From assembly GCF_015351245.1 (NCBI RefSeq), contig NZ_JADKSO010000001.1:930001-994000 (forward strand): a stretch of DNA of 64,000 bases, read 5' to 3'. The notes under the pieces were generated by a model, which was given only the letters and a program-made list of their open reading frames with translations, did not search any database and was not told where the DNA came from. Positions 47,834-57,029 of this stretch are shown here, in pieces. The stretch is from Rathayibacter sp. VKM Ac-2879 (GTDB lineage Bacteria; Actinomycetota; Actinomycetes; Actinomycetales; Microbacteriaceae). The position numbers and the translations under genes were made by a program. The number at the start of each line of letters is the position of its first letter. Positions within the stretch are counted from its first letter, which is position 1.

Positions 47834-49279
47834 ATGGCAGTCATGGCTTACGAGTTCGAGCGCACGCAGAGGATCGCCGTACTCGGAGGAGGTCCCGGAG
47901 GCTACGAGGCGGCCATCGCCGGCGCTCAGCTCGGCGCCGAGGTCACCCTGGTCGAGCGTGTCGGAGTGGGCGGGTCCGCCGTCATCACCGATGTCGTCCC
48001 GTCGAAGTCGCTCATCGCGACGGCGGAGGCGACCAACGCGATCGGCGAGGCCGCCGACCTGGGCGTGCAGTTCTTCACGCGCTCCGAGCAGGACAAGCCC
48101 GTGCGGCCGAATGTCGCCGTCAACCTCGCGACGGTCAACAAGCGACTCCTGGGTCTCGCTCGGCAGCAGTCGGAGGACATGCGCGCGAACCTCGTCCACC
48201 ACGGCGTGCGCATCGTCCAGGGTGACGGTCGGCTCGACGGCGCCAACGCTCTCATCGTGTCGACGGCAGCCGGCGGCGAGGGCATGGACTTCGACCGCAT
48301 CGAGGCCGACACGATCGTCGTCTCGGTCGGGGCGAGCCCTCGCGTGCTGCCGACCGCGGCACCGGACGGCGAGCGGATCCTCAGCTGGACGCAGCTCTAC
48401 AACCTCAAGTCCGTGCCCGAGCACCTTATCGTCGTCGGGTCGGGCGTGACGGGCGCCGAGTTCGCCTCCGCCTACCGCGCCCTCGGCGCGCGGGTGACCC
48501 TGATCTCATCCCGTGACCAGGTGCTCCCGGGCGAGGACGCCGATGCCGCGGCCGTGATCGAGAACGTCTTCAAGCGCAACGGCATGGTCGTGCTCTCGAA
48601 GTCGCGCGCCGATCGTGTCGAGCGCACCGAGAAGGGCGTGCGGGCGGTGCTCTCGGACGGTCGCATCGTCGAGGGCTCGCACTGCCTCATGGCCGTCGGC
48701 TCGGTGCCCAACACGGCCGGGATCGGCCTCGAGGACGCCGGGGTGCAGCTGACCGCGTCCGGCCACATCCGCGTCAACCGCGTGGCCCGCACGAGCGTCC
48801 CCTCGATCTACGCCGCAGGCGACTGCACGACTTTCCTCCCGTTGGCGTCCGTCGCCGCGATGCAGGGCCGCACGGGCGTGTTCCACGCGATGGGCGACGC
48901 CGTGAACCCGACGGAGGTGCGCAACGTCGCGGCCAACATCTTCACGCAGCCCGAGATCGCGACGGTCGGCTGGAGCCAGCGCGAGATCGAGGAGGGGCTC
49001 GCGCAAGGGGAGATCTACAAGCTCCCGCTCGCTGCCAACCCCCGCGCGAAGATGATGGGCATCCGCGACGGCTTCGTGAAGCTGTTCGCGCGCACAGGCT
49101 CCGGCACGGTCATCGGAGGCGTCATCGTCGCGCCCAAGGCGAGCGAGCTGATCTTCCCGCTCGCCCTCGCCGTCGAGCACCGCCTCACGGTCGACCAGGT
49201 GGCGCGGGCGTTCACGGTCTACCCGAGCCTCACCGGCTCGATCTCGGATGCCGCCCGCGCGATGCACATCGTCAGCTGA
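47834..49279 (+). CDS. LpdA-like NAD(P)H:quinone oxidoreductase
   Basis: A 481-residue flavoprotein of the disulfide-oxidoreductase fold, with VLGGGPGGYEAAIAG at the N-terminus, a second nucleotide site VVGSGVTGAEFASAY and a C-terminal dimer domain. The redox motif CxxxxC of lipoamide dehydrogenases is missing (GGSAVITDVVPSK in its place), which marks the LpdA-type quinone reductases of actinobacteria. ATG 47834 is close to its GAGAGGGG; ATG 47843 is the alternative. Confidence 0.88.
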   Translation: MAVMAYEFERTQRIAVLGGGPGGYEAAIAGAQLGAEVTLVERVGVGGSAVITDVVPSKSLIATAEATNAIGEAADLGVQFFTRSEQDKPVRPNVAVNLATVNKRLLGLARQQSEDMRANLVHHGVRIVQGDGRLDGANALIVSTAAGGEGMDFDRIEADTIVVSVGASPRVLPTAAPDGERILSWTQLYNLKSVPEHLIVVGSGVTGAEFASAYRALGARVTLISSRDQVLPGEDADAAAVIENVFKRNGMVVLSKSRADRVERTEKGVRAVLSDGRIVEGSHCLMAVGSVPNTAGIGLEDAGVQLTASGHIRVNRVARTSVPSIYAAGDCTTFLPLASVAAMQGRTGVFHAMGDAVNPTEVRNVAANIFTQPEIATVGWSQREIEEGLAQGEIYKLPLAANPRAKMMGIRDGFVKLFARTGSGTVIGGVIVAPKASELIFPLALAVEHRLTVDQVARAFTVYPSLTGSISDAARAMHIVS

Positions 49280-49315
49280 GTCCACTCCTCGTCTCCGAGG
49301 CGCTCGGCGCGACAG

Positions 49316-49377
49316 AACGTCAGCTGAGACGGGGAGTCGCGCACGATGGCGCGCGAGCGGGCGTCTCAGCCGACGTT
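49316..49377. terminator. bidirectional hairpin between lpdA-like and accA3
   Basis: AACGTCAGCTGAGACG (49316-49331) pairs with 49362-49377 with one wobble; the loop has a further GC-rich stem. It separates two convergent genes. Confidence 0.65.
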
Positions 49378-49403
49378 GTGCGCGACGGAGCCCGCGCGCC
49401 CGC

Positions 49404-51167
49404 TCAGACGATGCTGAGCAGCACGTGGCCCGCGGGCACGGTCGTGCCCGGCTCGGCCGAGAGAGAGGTGACGACTCCGTCCTTGTGGGCGGTGAGCGGC
49501 TGCTCCATCTTCATCGCCTCGAGGACGACGACGAGGTCGCCGGCCGCCACGGTGTCGCCCTCGGCCACGGCGACCTTGACGATGGTCGCCTGCATCGGTG
49601 AGGTGACGGAGTCGCCCGTCACCGTGCTCACCGCCGTCGACCCCCGGCGCTTGGGCGATGCGGACGGGCTCGCCGTGCGAGCGGGTGCCGAGCCGGCGAG
49701 GTCGCCCGGGAGGGTCACCTCGACGCGGCGGCCGTCGACCTCGACGACCACGCTCCGGCGAGGCGCGGCCTCGGCGATCGCGCCGGGCGCGGCGCCGTGC
49801 GGCGGGATCGTGTTGACGAACTCGGTCTCGATCCAGCGTGTGTAGATCGAGAAGGGCGCGTCGCCTACCGGAGCGAAGGCCGGGTCGTCGACGATGGCGC
49901 GGTGGAAGGGCAGCACGGTCGGCAGACCGGACACCTCGAACTCCGCGAGGGCCCGCCGCGAGCGCTCCAGGGCCTCTGCTCGGGTGCTGCCGGTCACGAT
50001 GAGCTTCGCGAGCAGCGAGTCGAAGGAGCCCGAGATGACGTCGCCCGCGACGACCCCCGAGTCGACGCGCACGCCCGGGCCGCCGGGCGCGGAGAACGTG
50101 GTGACCGGGCCGGGAGCCGGGAGGAATCCGCGTCCCGCGTCCTCGCCGTTGATCCGGAACTCGAAGGAGTGACCGCGCGGTGCCGGGTCGTCGTAGTCGA
50201 GCGCGCCGCCCTCCGCGAGCCGGAACTGCTCGCGGACGAGGTCGATGCCGGTGACCTCCTCCGAGACCGGGTGCTCGACCTGGAGGCGGGTGTTCACCTC
50301 GAGGAACGAGACCGTGCCGTCCTTGCCGACCAGGAACTCACAGGTGCCGGCGCCCACGTAGCCGACCTCGCGGAGGATCGCCTTGGAGGCGCGGTAGAGC
50401 TCGGCGTTCTGCTCGTCCGTCAGGAACGGCGCGGGCGCCTCCTCGACGAGCTTCTGATGGCGGCGCTGCAGCGAGCAGTCACGGGTCGAGACGACGACGA
50501 CGGTGCCGTGGATGTCGGCGAGGCACTGCGTCTCGACGTGGCGCGGCTGGTCGAGGTACTTCTCGACGAAGCACTCGCCGCGGCCGAAGGCGGCGACCGC
50601 CTCGCGGGTGGCGGAGGCGAAGAGCTCCTCGACCTCCTCGCGCTCGCGGGCGACCTTGAGGCCGCGCCCGCCGCCTCCGAACGCCGCCTTGATGGCGACG
50701 GGGAGCCCGTGCTGGTCGACGAACTCGAGCACCTCGGCGGCACCGGAGACGGGGTTGAGTGTGCCGGGGGCGAGCGGCGCGCCCACCTTCTCGGCGACGT
50801 GGCGGGCCGAGACCTTGTCGCCCAGACGCTCGATCGCGTCGGGGCTCGGGCCGATCCAGACGAGCCCCGCGGCGAGGACGGCGCGCGCGAAGTCGGCGTT
50901 CTCGGCGAGGAACCCGTAGCCGGGGTGCACGGCGTCGGCGCCCGACTGGCGCGCCACCGCGAGGAGCTTGTCGATGACGAGGTAGGTCTCGGCGCTTGTC
51001 GTCCCGCCCAGCGCGTACGCCTCGTCGGCGAGGCGGCTGTGCACGGCGTCGCGGTCCTGGTCGGCGTAGACGGCGACGGAGGCGATCCCGCTGTCACGGG
51101 CGGCACGGATGACTCGGACGGCGATCTCGCCTCGGTTGGCGATGAGCACCTTCGTAATGCGCGGCAT
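49404..51167 (-). CDS. accA3: acyl-CoA carboxylase alpha subunit (biotin carboxylase + BCCP)
   Basis: A 587-residue protein. [20 protein letters not shown] starts the biotin carboxylase domain, with the ATP-grasp glycine loop [10 protein letters not shown] and [12 protein letters not shown]. The C-terminal 75 residues are a biotin carrier with the biotinylated Lys in LEAMKMEQ. It carboxylates biotin for the AccD subunit encoded 8 kb away. ATG 51167 is preferred to a GTG six bases earlier. Confidence 0.95.
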   Translation of the reverse strand: MPRITKVLIANRGEIAVRVIRAARDSGIASVAVYADQDRDAVHSRLADEAYALGGTTSAETYLVIDKLLAVARQSGADAVHPGYGFLAENADFARAVLAAGLVWIGPSPDAIERLGDKVSARHVAEKVGAPLAPGTLNPVSGAAEVLEFVDQHGLPVAIKAAFGGGGRGLKVAREREEVEELFASATREAVAAFGRGECFVEKYLDQPRHVETQCLADIHGTVVVVSTRDCSLQRRHQKLVEEAPAPFLTDEQNAELYRASKAILREVGYVGAGTCEFLVGKDGTVSFLEVNTRLQVEHPVSEEVTGIDLVREQFRLAEGGALDYDDPAPRGHSFEFRINGEDAGRGFLPAPGPVTTFSAPGGPGVRVDSGVVAGDVISGSFDSLLAKLIVTGSTRAEALERSRRALAEFEVSGLPTVLPFHRAIVDDPAFAPVGDAPFSIYTRWIETEFVNTIPPHGAAPGAIAEAAPRRSVVVEVDGRRVEVTLPGDLAGSAPARTASPSASPKRRGSTAVSTVTGDSVTSPMQATIVKVAVAEGDTVAAGDLVVVLEAMKMEQPLTAHKDGVVTSLSAEPGTTVPAGHVLLSIV

Positions 51168-51278
51168 GATCACCCACCCTAGGGGGCGGTCTGCGGATGC
51201 CCGTCGCGGCTCACCACAAAGAAGGGCCGACGCTTCGTCGGTTCCTCACAAGCCGGCCGGAGAGTCGGAGCGCGCGCG

Positions 51279-51905
51279 TCAGCGGTTCCAGAGCGAGGTC
51301 CACGGCACCCCGAGCTCGCGCACCAGCGTGCGCACCGCGGGCAGCGACATCCCGATGACGGTGGACGGGTCGCCTTCGACCGCCGTGATGAAGCCTGCCG
51401 CGCGGCCGTCGATGGTGAAGGCGCCGGCCACCTCGAGCGGCTCGCCCGTGGCGACGTAGGCGTCGATCTCGTCGTCGTCGATGTCGGCCGCGAAGCTGAC
51501 CGCGGCCGAGGTGACGACACCGGTCTCGGCGACGACGCTCCCGCCGCGGTGGTCGACCAGCCAGTGGCCCGAGTGGAGGCGCCCGGTGCGCCCACGCTGC
51601 GCCCGCCAGCGTTCGCGTGCCCGCTCGGGCTCGTGCGGCTTGCCGTGCACGACACCGTCCAGCTCGAAGGCGGAGTCGCCGCCGAGCACGAGGCCGTCGA
51701 TCTCGGGCCCGAGCACGGCCCTCGCCTTCGCCCGGGCGAGCAGCGCCACGGTCGCGTCCGCGTCGAGCGGGCCTCCACGCTCGCCCTCGGCGCGGGCGAC
51801 CTCCGCCGGCTCGTCGACCGAGGACGGGACGACCACCGGTTCGATGCCCGAGGCGCGCAGCAGCGCGAGGCGTGCGGGCGAGGTGGAGGCGAGGTAGAGG
51901 CGCAT
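51279..51905 (-). CDS. maf: Maf-family nucleotide pyrophosphatase
   Basis: A 208-residue protein that starts LYLASTSPARLALLRASGI, the family's phosphate-binding loop, and has GGDSAFELDGVVHGKPHEPE and the PxxxIxGMSLPAVR end. Maf proteins hydrolyse non-canonical nucleoside triphosphates. It lies 111 bases upstream of accA3 on the same strand; the gap holds nothing obvious. Confidence 0.92.
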   Translation of the reverse strand: MRLYLASTSPARLALLRASGIEPVVVPSSVDEPAEVARAEGERGGPLDADATVALLARAKARAVLGPEIDGLVLGGDSAFELDGVVHGKPHEPERARERWRAQRGRTGRLHSGHWLVDHRGGSVVAETGVVTSAAVSFAADIDDDEIDAYVATGEPLEVAGAFTIDGRAAGFITAVEGDPSTVIGMSLPAVRTLVRELGVPWTSLWNR

Positions 51906-51949
51906 GCGGGCTCCCTGCGGCCGGGCCCACGCTGTGGGATGCTCGACGG

Positions 51950-53254
51950 ATGGCACAGACTCCGTCCCGCGCGTCCGATCGCCCGGCAGGGCACGACGCA
52001 GCACTCGGGACCGAGGTCGAGCTCGACATTAGCAATGTCGCCCACGGAGGCGTCTTCGTCGCCCGCCACGAGGGCCGCGTTGTCTTCGTCCCCGACGTGC
52101 TCCCCGGGGAGCGGGTGCGGGTGCGGGTGAGCGAGGTGCGTCATGACAGCTTCTGGCGCGGGGAGGCGCTCGAGGTGCTCGACGCCTCCCCGCACCGCGT
52201 CGAGCACGTCTGGCCAGAGGCGGCGCTGGAGCGCCGGCCGCAGGAGCGCGCGGGCGGCGCCGAGTTCGGGCACGCCGAGCTCGCGTACCAGCGCGAGCTC
52301 AAGCGGATGGTCCTGATCGATTCCTTCGCTCGCTTCGCGCGGCGCGAGGTCGAGGTGGCGGTGTCGCCTCTCGCCGGCGACGATGCCTCGGGTGGTCGCG
52401 GGTGGCGCACGCGCAACCGCCTCCACGTCGACGATGCCGGCCGCGTCGGCCCGTATGCGGCGCGCAGCCACCACGTCGTGACGGTGCGGACGCTGCCGCT
52501 GGCGACCGCCGCCTCCGCCGCCGTCGCCCCGCTCGACGGCCGCCTGACCCCGGGCTCGGTCGTCGATCTGGTCGACGCCGCAGGCTCCGACGGGGCGGCC
52601 GTCCTCGTGCACGACCCCTCCGACAAGCGGGCCAGGAGGGATCGCACGGTCGTCACGGAGTTCGTCGCGGACCGGGCGTTCCGCGTCGATCGCACCGGGT
52701 TCTGGCAGGTGCACCGTGGCGCGGCGGCGGTCCTGTTCGACGCCGTCCAGTCAGCGGTCGATCCGGCCTCCGCCGAGGCGAGCGCCGCGAACCACGACCT
52801 CTACGGAGGCGTCGGGCTGTTGGCCGCGGCTCTCGCCGATCGTCTCGGTGCGGGGGTGCGCGTCACGAGCGTCGAGAGCGAGGCGCGCGCGACCGAGCAC
52901 GCCCTCGAGAACCTCGCCGACCACGTCGGTGCCCGTGCCGTGACCGCTCGCGTCGACCGCTACCTGCGCGATGCGATTGCGCAGGCTGATGCGCGCGAGC
53001 GCGAGCGCTGGCGGGCCGCTACGGTCGTCCTCGACCCGCCGCGCTCGGGAGCGGGGCGGCCGGTGACGGACGCCCTCGTCGAGCTTGCCCCCGCGCAGCT
53101 CGTCTATGTGGCGTGCGATCCCGTCGCCCTCGCCCGAGACGTGGGAGCGCTGACGTCAGGGGGGTACGAGCTCGCAGGCCTCGAGGGATTCGACCTGTTT
53201 CCGCACACGTCGCACGTCGAGGCGGTCGCCCGCCTCGTGCGTCGCCCTGCCTGA
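51950..53254 (+). CDS. TRAM-domain RNA uridine methyltransferase (RumA/TrmA family)
   Basis: A 434-residue protein. Residues about 22-80 are a TRAM domain (DVLPGERVRVRVSEVRHDSFWRGEA has the expected pattern). The C-terminal methyltransferase has YGGVGLLAAAL, LDPPRSGAG and the catalytic-Cys motif YVACDPVALARDV. It probably makes 5-methyluridine in rRNA or tRNA. The four iron-sulfur Cys of RumA are absent: the CGGC region reads AGGAEFGHA. Confidence 0.87.
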   Translation: MAQTPSRASDRPAGHDAALGTEVELDISNVAHGGVFVARHEGRVVFVPDVLPGERVRVRVSEVRHDSFWRGEALEVLDASPHRVEHVWPEAALERRPQERAGGAEFGHAELAYQRELKRMVLIDSFARFARREVEVAVSPLAGDDASGGRGWRTRNRLHVDDAGRVGPYAARSHHVVTVRTLPLATAASAAVAPLDGRLTPGSVVDLVDAAGSDGAAVLVHDPSDKRARRDRTVVTEFVADRAFRVDRTGFWQVHRGAAAVLFDAVQSAVDPASAEASAANHDLYGGVGLLAAALADRLGAGVRVTSVESEARATEHALENLADHVGARAVTARVDRYLRDAIAQADARERERWRAATVVLDPPRSGAGRPVTDALVELAPAQLVYVACDPVALARDVGALTSGGYELAGLEGFDLFPHTSHVEAVARLVRRPA

Positions 53255-53311
53255 GCGGTCGCCGGGGGCGGCCCCGCTCGTCGCTACGATGGGGCCTGAT
53301 GGGAGCGACCG

Positions 53312-53998
53312 ATGACCTCTGAGTTCGCCGCGGATCAACCAGTGCGGGTCGCCATCGTCGACGATCACGAGTCGGTGCGCCTCGGCGTCGCCGCGGCCGT
53401 CGAGAGCGCCGGGATGCGCGTCGTCGCGACGGCCGACACGGTCGCCGCGCTCGAGTCGGCCCTGGGAGACGCGGAGATCGAGGTGCTCGTGCTCGACCTC
53501 TCGCTCAACGACGGCTCGAGCATCACGGCCAACGTCAAGTGGGGCCAGGTCCGCGGCTCGGCGGTGCTCGTGCACAGCATCGCCGACCGGGTGGTCGCCG
53601 TTCGGGAGGCGCTCGCCGCGGGAGCGGCGGGAGTGATCCCGAAGTCCTCGCCCATGTCGACGGTCCTCGCTGCCGTGCGCACGGTCGCGGGCGGCGAGGT
53701 GCTGAACAACCTCGAGTGGGCGTCGGCGATCGACGCCGACGACGACTTCGCCCGGGCCGTTCTCGGACGCCGCGAGCGCGACGTCCTGCACCTGTACGCC
53801 TCCGGGCTGCCGCTGAAGCTGGTCGCCGATCGCTTACAGATCTCGGTGTCGACCGCCAAGGAGTACCTCGACCGTATCCGCGACAAGTACGTCGAGATCG
53901 GCAGGCCGGCGCCGACGAAGGTCGACCTGCTGCGTCGCGCGGTCGAGGACGGCATCCTGCCGGGCATCGACCCGGACGACGGCGATGCCGCCCGCTGA
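53312..53998 (+). CDS. LuxR-type response regulator
   Basis: A 228-residue regulator with receiver acidic pair D17/D18, phosphorylated D62 (LVLDLSLNDGS) and the conserved Lys in VIPKSS. The C-terminal helix-turn-helix (LPLKLVADRLQISVSTAKEYL) is of the NarL/FixJ class. It is followed by a sensor kinase gene that overlaps it by 14 bases, so the two form a pair. Confidence 0.9.
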   Translation: MTSEFAADQPVRVAIVDDHESVRLGVAAAVESAGMRVVATADTVAALESALGDAEIEVLVLDLSLNDGSSITANVKWGQVRGSAVLVHSIADRVVAVREALAAGAAGVIPKSSPMSTVLAAVRTVAGGEVLNNLEWASAIDADDDFARAVLGRRERDVLHLYASGLPLKLVADRLQISVSTAKEYLDRIRDKYVEIGRPAPTKVDLLRRAVEDGILPGIDPDDGDAAR

Positions 53999-55310
53999 CT
54001 CCGGTCCGATGACAGGGGCCGCCGAGGCGATCTCGGCGGGCGCCTCCACGCGGGCCCGACCCCACGCGAACCGTGAGCGCATCGACCGCATCATCGGCAC
54101 CGTCGTGTCGTTCTTCGGTTTCGGCTTCGGCCTGCAGACCGTCCCGCCGATCCTCGGGCAGGTGCCGCTGCTCTACCCCGAGGTCGCCTGGCCGGTGCTC
54201 GCGCTCGTGTTCGGCTCGCTCGCGGCCTCGGTCGTCACCGCGGTGCTGCGCCGCGGCATGGCGGTGACCGGAACTCTCGTCGCGCTCGGCATCCTCGTGG
54301 CCCTGTTGACGTGGCCCTCGGCCGTTCTGCCCGGCGTGCAGGTCGTCGAGACGCCGTGGATCTGGTATCTGCTGACGATCGGCACCGCCTTCTGCACGAT
54401 CGTCGCGCCACTCCGGCTCGCGATCGTCTACGCCTGCGGCACGACGGTCCTCTTCGGCGTGCTGCGCGTCACTCCGCCCGGAGGCGGCGCCGAGCCGACG
54501 CGCGCGATCCTGGATGCCGTGTACGTCGGGATCGTCGGCATGGCGATGCTCGTGCTCATCACCGTGCTCCGCCAGTCCGCCGACGGGGTCGACCGCGCGC
54601 AGGCGACGGCGACCGCCCAGTACGAGGCTGCGATGCGCCAGCACGCGGGCGAGGTCGAGCGCGTGGAGGTCGACGCGCTCGTGCACGACAACGTGCTCGC
54701 GACCCTCCTCGCTGCCGCGACTGCCGAGAGTGAGGCCGAGCGAGCCCTCGCCTCCTCGATGGCGCGCCGGACGCTCTCGGTGCTCCTCCCTGACCGCGAG
54801 ACGGAGCTGGGCGACGGAGAGGTGCCGCTCGAGCGCCTCGAGCGCCAGCTCGCGCACGCGGCTGCCACTTTCGCGGCCGAGGCTCGACTCCGGGTCGCCG
54901 AGGGCGTCGACCCTTGGGCGGCGGGTGTGCCGCGCGGGGTGGCGGAGGCGGTGCTCGGCGCGGTCTGGCAAGCGCTCACCAACAGCATCCAGCACGCGGG
55001 ACCGAACGAGGAAGTGCGGCGCATCGTCCGAGCCGAGCTCGCCGACGGCTCGGTCGCGGTCTCCGTGGAGGACGACGGCCGTGGCTTCCGGCTCTCGGAG
55101 GTGCCCCGCGAGCGGCTGGGCATTCGCCTCTCGATCCTCGGTCGGATGCACAATGTGCGCGGCTCGGCGCGGGTCGAGGCGGCCCCGGGTGTGGGCACCC
55201 GGGTCGTGCTGGGCTGGCCCGTCGGAGGAACGGCTCCCGTCGAGGTCGTGAAGCCTGCGGAGGGGTCTCCCCGCCGCCGGGCGAGAACGGCGAGAGGGGG
55301 CCGCGGGTGA
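53985..55310 (+). CDS. sensor histidine kinase
   Basis: A 441-residue membrane kinase. About six helices (residues 35-200) form the sensor, then a cytoplasmic region with the H-box LVHDNVLATLL (H234) and an ATPase domain with the N-box ALTNSIQHAG and G-box VEDDGRGFRL. It should phosphorylate the regulator encoded just before it. ATG 54009 is a second possible start. Confidence 0.87.
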   Translation: MPPADSGPMTGAAEAISAGASTRARPHANRERIDRIIGTVVSFFGFGFGLQTVPPILGQVPLLYPEVAWPVLALVFGSLAASVVTAVLRRGMAVTGTLVALGILVALLTWPSAVLPGVQVVETPWIWYLLTIGTAFCTIVAPLRLAIVYACGTTVLFGVLRVTPPGGGAEPTRAILDAVYVGIVGMAMLVLITVLRQSADGVDRAQATATAQYEAAMRQHAGEVERVEVDALVHDNVLATLLAAATAESEAERALASSMARRTLSVLLPDRETELGDGEVPLERLERQLAHAAATFAAEARLRVAEGVDPWAAGVPRGVAEAVLGAVWQALTNSIQHAGPNEEVRRIVRAELADGSVAVSVEDDGRGFRLSEVPRERLGIRLSILGRMHNVRGSARVEAAPGVGTRVVLGWPVGGTAPVEVVKPAEGSPRRRARTARGGRG

Positions 55311-56350
55311 TCGCGTATCCGCGCCCGCTACTGTCCGCTCTCGGCGGAGGCTTCTCGCTGTACCACGTGGTGCTCGCCTTCTTCTCGTTCCGCACCTCTC
55401 CGGCGACCCCCGCCGACCTGGTCGCCGTCGCCCTGTACTCGCTCGCCACGATCGTCGCACTCTGGCCCGGGTCGACGACCCGGATGAGCGTCCCCGTCGC
55501 CGCGGGGATGACCGCCGTCGCCGTGGCGCTGCCGCTCCTGGTCTCCTCGTCGCTCGATCCCGCGGCCTCGAACGGCTATTCCACGTGGTACATCGCTGCG
55601 GTCGGCACCCTGATGACGATCGTCTGCGCCCGGCGACGCCCCTGGTGGGCGTGGGCCGGTGTCGCCTTCCTCATCGTCCACACCACGCTGTGGGCGGGTC
55701 CGATCGCGCTTGCGACCCTCGGGGTGGTCGGCGGGGTCGCGTGGGTCGCGATCGCCCAGTTGCTCATCATCGAGCTCGGGCGTGCCGGTTCGGAGGCGCG
55801 CGTGCTCGAGGCGGCGGAGCGTGCGGCCGTCTCGTGGCGGGCGGCGGAGGAGGCGCATCTCACCGAGCGCGAGGTGCGGCTCGAGCAGACCCGCGCCATC
55901 GCCTCCGACATGCTGCGCCGTCTTGCCGCGCCCGGCGCCGGCCTGAGCGATGAGGAGCGCCGGGAGTGTCGGCTGCTCGAGGCCTCGGTGCGCGACGAGA
56001 TCCGCGGGCGGAGGCTGCTCGACGATGACGTCCGACGGCTCGTCCTCCAGGCCAGGCGTCGTGGGGTGACTGTCTCGATGCTCGACGACGGCGGTCTCGA
56101 TCACACCTCGGAGGAGGAGGGTCGCCGTGTCCTGGGTGAGCTCGCCCGTGCCCTCGGCGCGATCCGCGAGGGAGTGGACCGCGTGGTCGTCAGGACGGCG
56201 TCGGCGGACTCTCCGTCGGCGGTGACCGTCGTCGGGTTGCGGACCGCGGGTGACGGGAGTGCGGGGGCGCTCGGATCGGACGACTCGGCCGACGAGGTCG
56301 ACCTCTGGGTCGAGATCCGCCGCGACGAGCGCGTGAGCCGGGCCGTGTAG
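55307..56350 (+). CDS. kinase-like membrane protein lacking catalytic motifs
   Basis: A 347-residue protein, GTG 55307, overlapping the kinase stop. Six hydrophobic helices (about 5-165) are followed by a coiled-coil-like segment (EAHLTEREVRLEQTRAIASDML) and a C-terminal domain that resembles the kinase layout but has no H-box His or N/G boxes. It may be a dimerisation or sensing partner for the kinase. I know no named family. Confidence 0.7.
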   Translation: MIAYPRPLLSALGGGFSLYHVVLAFFSFRTSPATPADLVAVALYSLATIVALWPGSTTRMSVPVAAGMTAVAVALPLLVSSSLDPAASNGYSTWYIAAVGTLMTIVCARRRPWWAWAGVAFLIVHTTLWAGPIALATLGVVGGVAWVAIAQLLIIELGRAGSEARVLEAAERAAVSWRAAEEAHLTEREVRLEQTRAIASDMLRRLAAPGAGLSDEERRECRLLEASVRDEIRGRRLLDDDVRRLVLQARRRGVTVSMLDDGGLDHTSEEEGRRVLGELARALGAIREGVDRVVVRTASADSPSAVTVVGLRTAGDGSAGALGSDDSADEVDLWVEIRRDERVSRAV

Positions 56351-56417
56351 AGGGGCACCCGCCGTGTGAGCGGAGCGGGCGAATCGCCTGGACGCCGGCA
56401 ATGCGGTTAACGGAGTG

Positions 56418-56460
56418 CGGCGGGCCGTCCACTCCTCCGAAGAGGGGGCCCGGCCCGCCG
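56418..56460 (+). terminator. hairpin after the two-component operon
   Basis: CGGCGGGCCG (56418-56427) and CGGCCCGCCG (56451-56460) form a perfect ten-base stem, 67 bases past the last gene. Confidence 0.6.
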
Positions 56461-56468
56461 TCAAACCC

Positions 56469-56505
56469 CGAGTGAGGGCAACAACCCGAATATCGCCCTC
56501 ACTCG
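56469..56505. repeat. second inverted repeat, possible operator
   Basis: CGAGTGAGGGC (56469-56479) and its exact complement at 56495-56505, with a 15-base AT-richer spacer (ACAACCCGAATATC), follow the first hairpin by nine bases. It may be a second terminator or a protein-binding site. The rest of the 350-base gap holds only the direct repeat below. Confidence 0.6.
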
Positions 56506-56635
56506 CCCCCAACACACCCGCCTGCTTACCCTGGTCGGCGGGTGATTGGCGGTGCCCCTCTCGACGAGCGAGCACCTCACGGGTCAATGATGCTCAGTCT
56601 GAGCCTGCCGGGGTAGTCGGCACTTTAGGGGACTA

Positions 56636-56688
56636 ATCGGGGGACAAAATCGGCATCGACGGGCCGATCGGGCCGCATCGGGGGACAA
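56636..56688. repeat. direct repeat ATCGGGGGACAA
   Basis: Two exact copies (56636-56647 and 56677-56688), 41 bases apart, about four helix turns, upstream of neither plus-strand gene start but 10 bases past the 3' end of the epsilon-subunit gene. The spacing suits two binding sites; no factor is known. Confidence 0.5.
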
Positions 56689-56697
56689 GCGCGGGGG

Positions 56698-56919
56698 TCA
56701 GGCCGAGAAAGAGCGCCAGGCGCCGGGCGCCGGATGCAGCGGCGAGCGCACAGCGGCGGCGCGGTCGTTCCAGCCGCCATGCGGCTCCGGGGGGGCCTCG
56801 GAGGCCGGCTCGCCGTGCGCGACGACGGCGGAGACGACGGCGGTCACCGCGGCGAGCTGTCGGGCGTCGAGACCGGGCGTCCTGATGATGACCGCGGGGG
56901 CGGAGTCGAGATCGCTCAT
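56698..56919 (-). CDS. accE: acyl-CoA carboxylase epsilon subunit-like
   Basis: A 73-residue protein. The N-terminal helix region TPGLDARQLAAVTAVVSAVVA and the C-terminal PGAWRSFSA fit AccE, a small partner that stabilises actinobacterial acyl-CoA carboxylase. The family is short and poorly conserved, so the call depends partly on the accA3 and accD genes on the same strand on either side. Confidence 0.65.
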   Translation of the reverse strand: MSDLDSAPAVIIRTPGLDARQLAAVTAVVSAVVAHGEPASEAPPEPHGGWNDRAAAVRSPLHPAPGAWRSFSA

Positions 56920-57029
56920 CCGGTGACGCTATCGCATGCGCTTCGCGACGCGACTCCCCAGAGCCCGATTATGCTGGCGCCGGACCTCGCCGGAGGTCCT
57001 CCGCCCTTCCGACTGAGGAGTCCTCCCGC

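Noticed and set aside
47834-49279. Dihydrolipoamide dehydrogenase
   Set aside because: The redox-active CxxxxC is missing, so the quinone reductase subgroup is a better fit.
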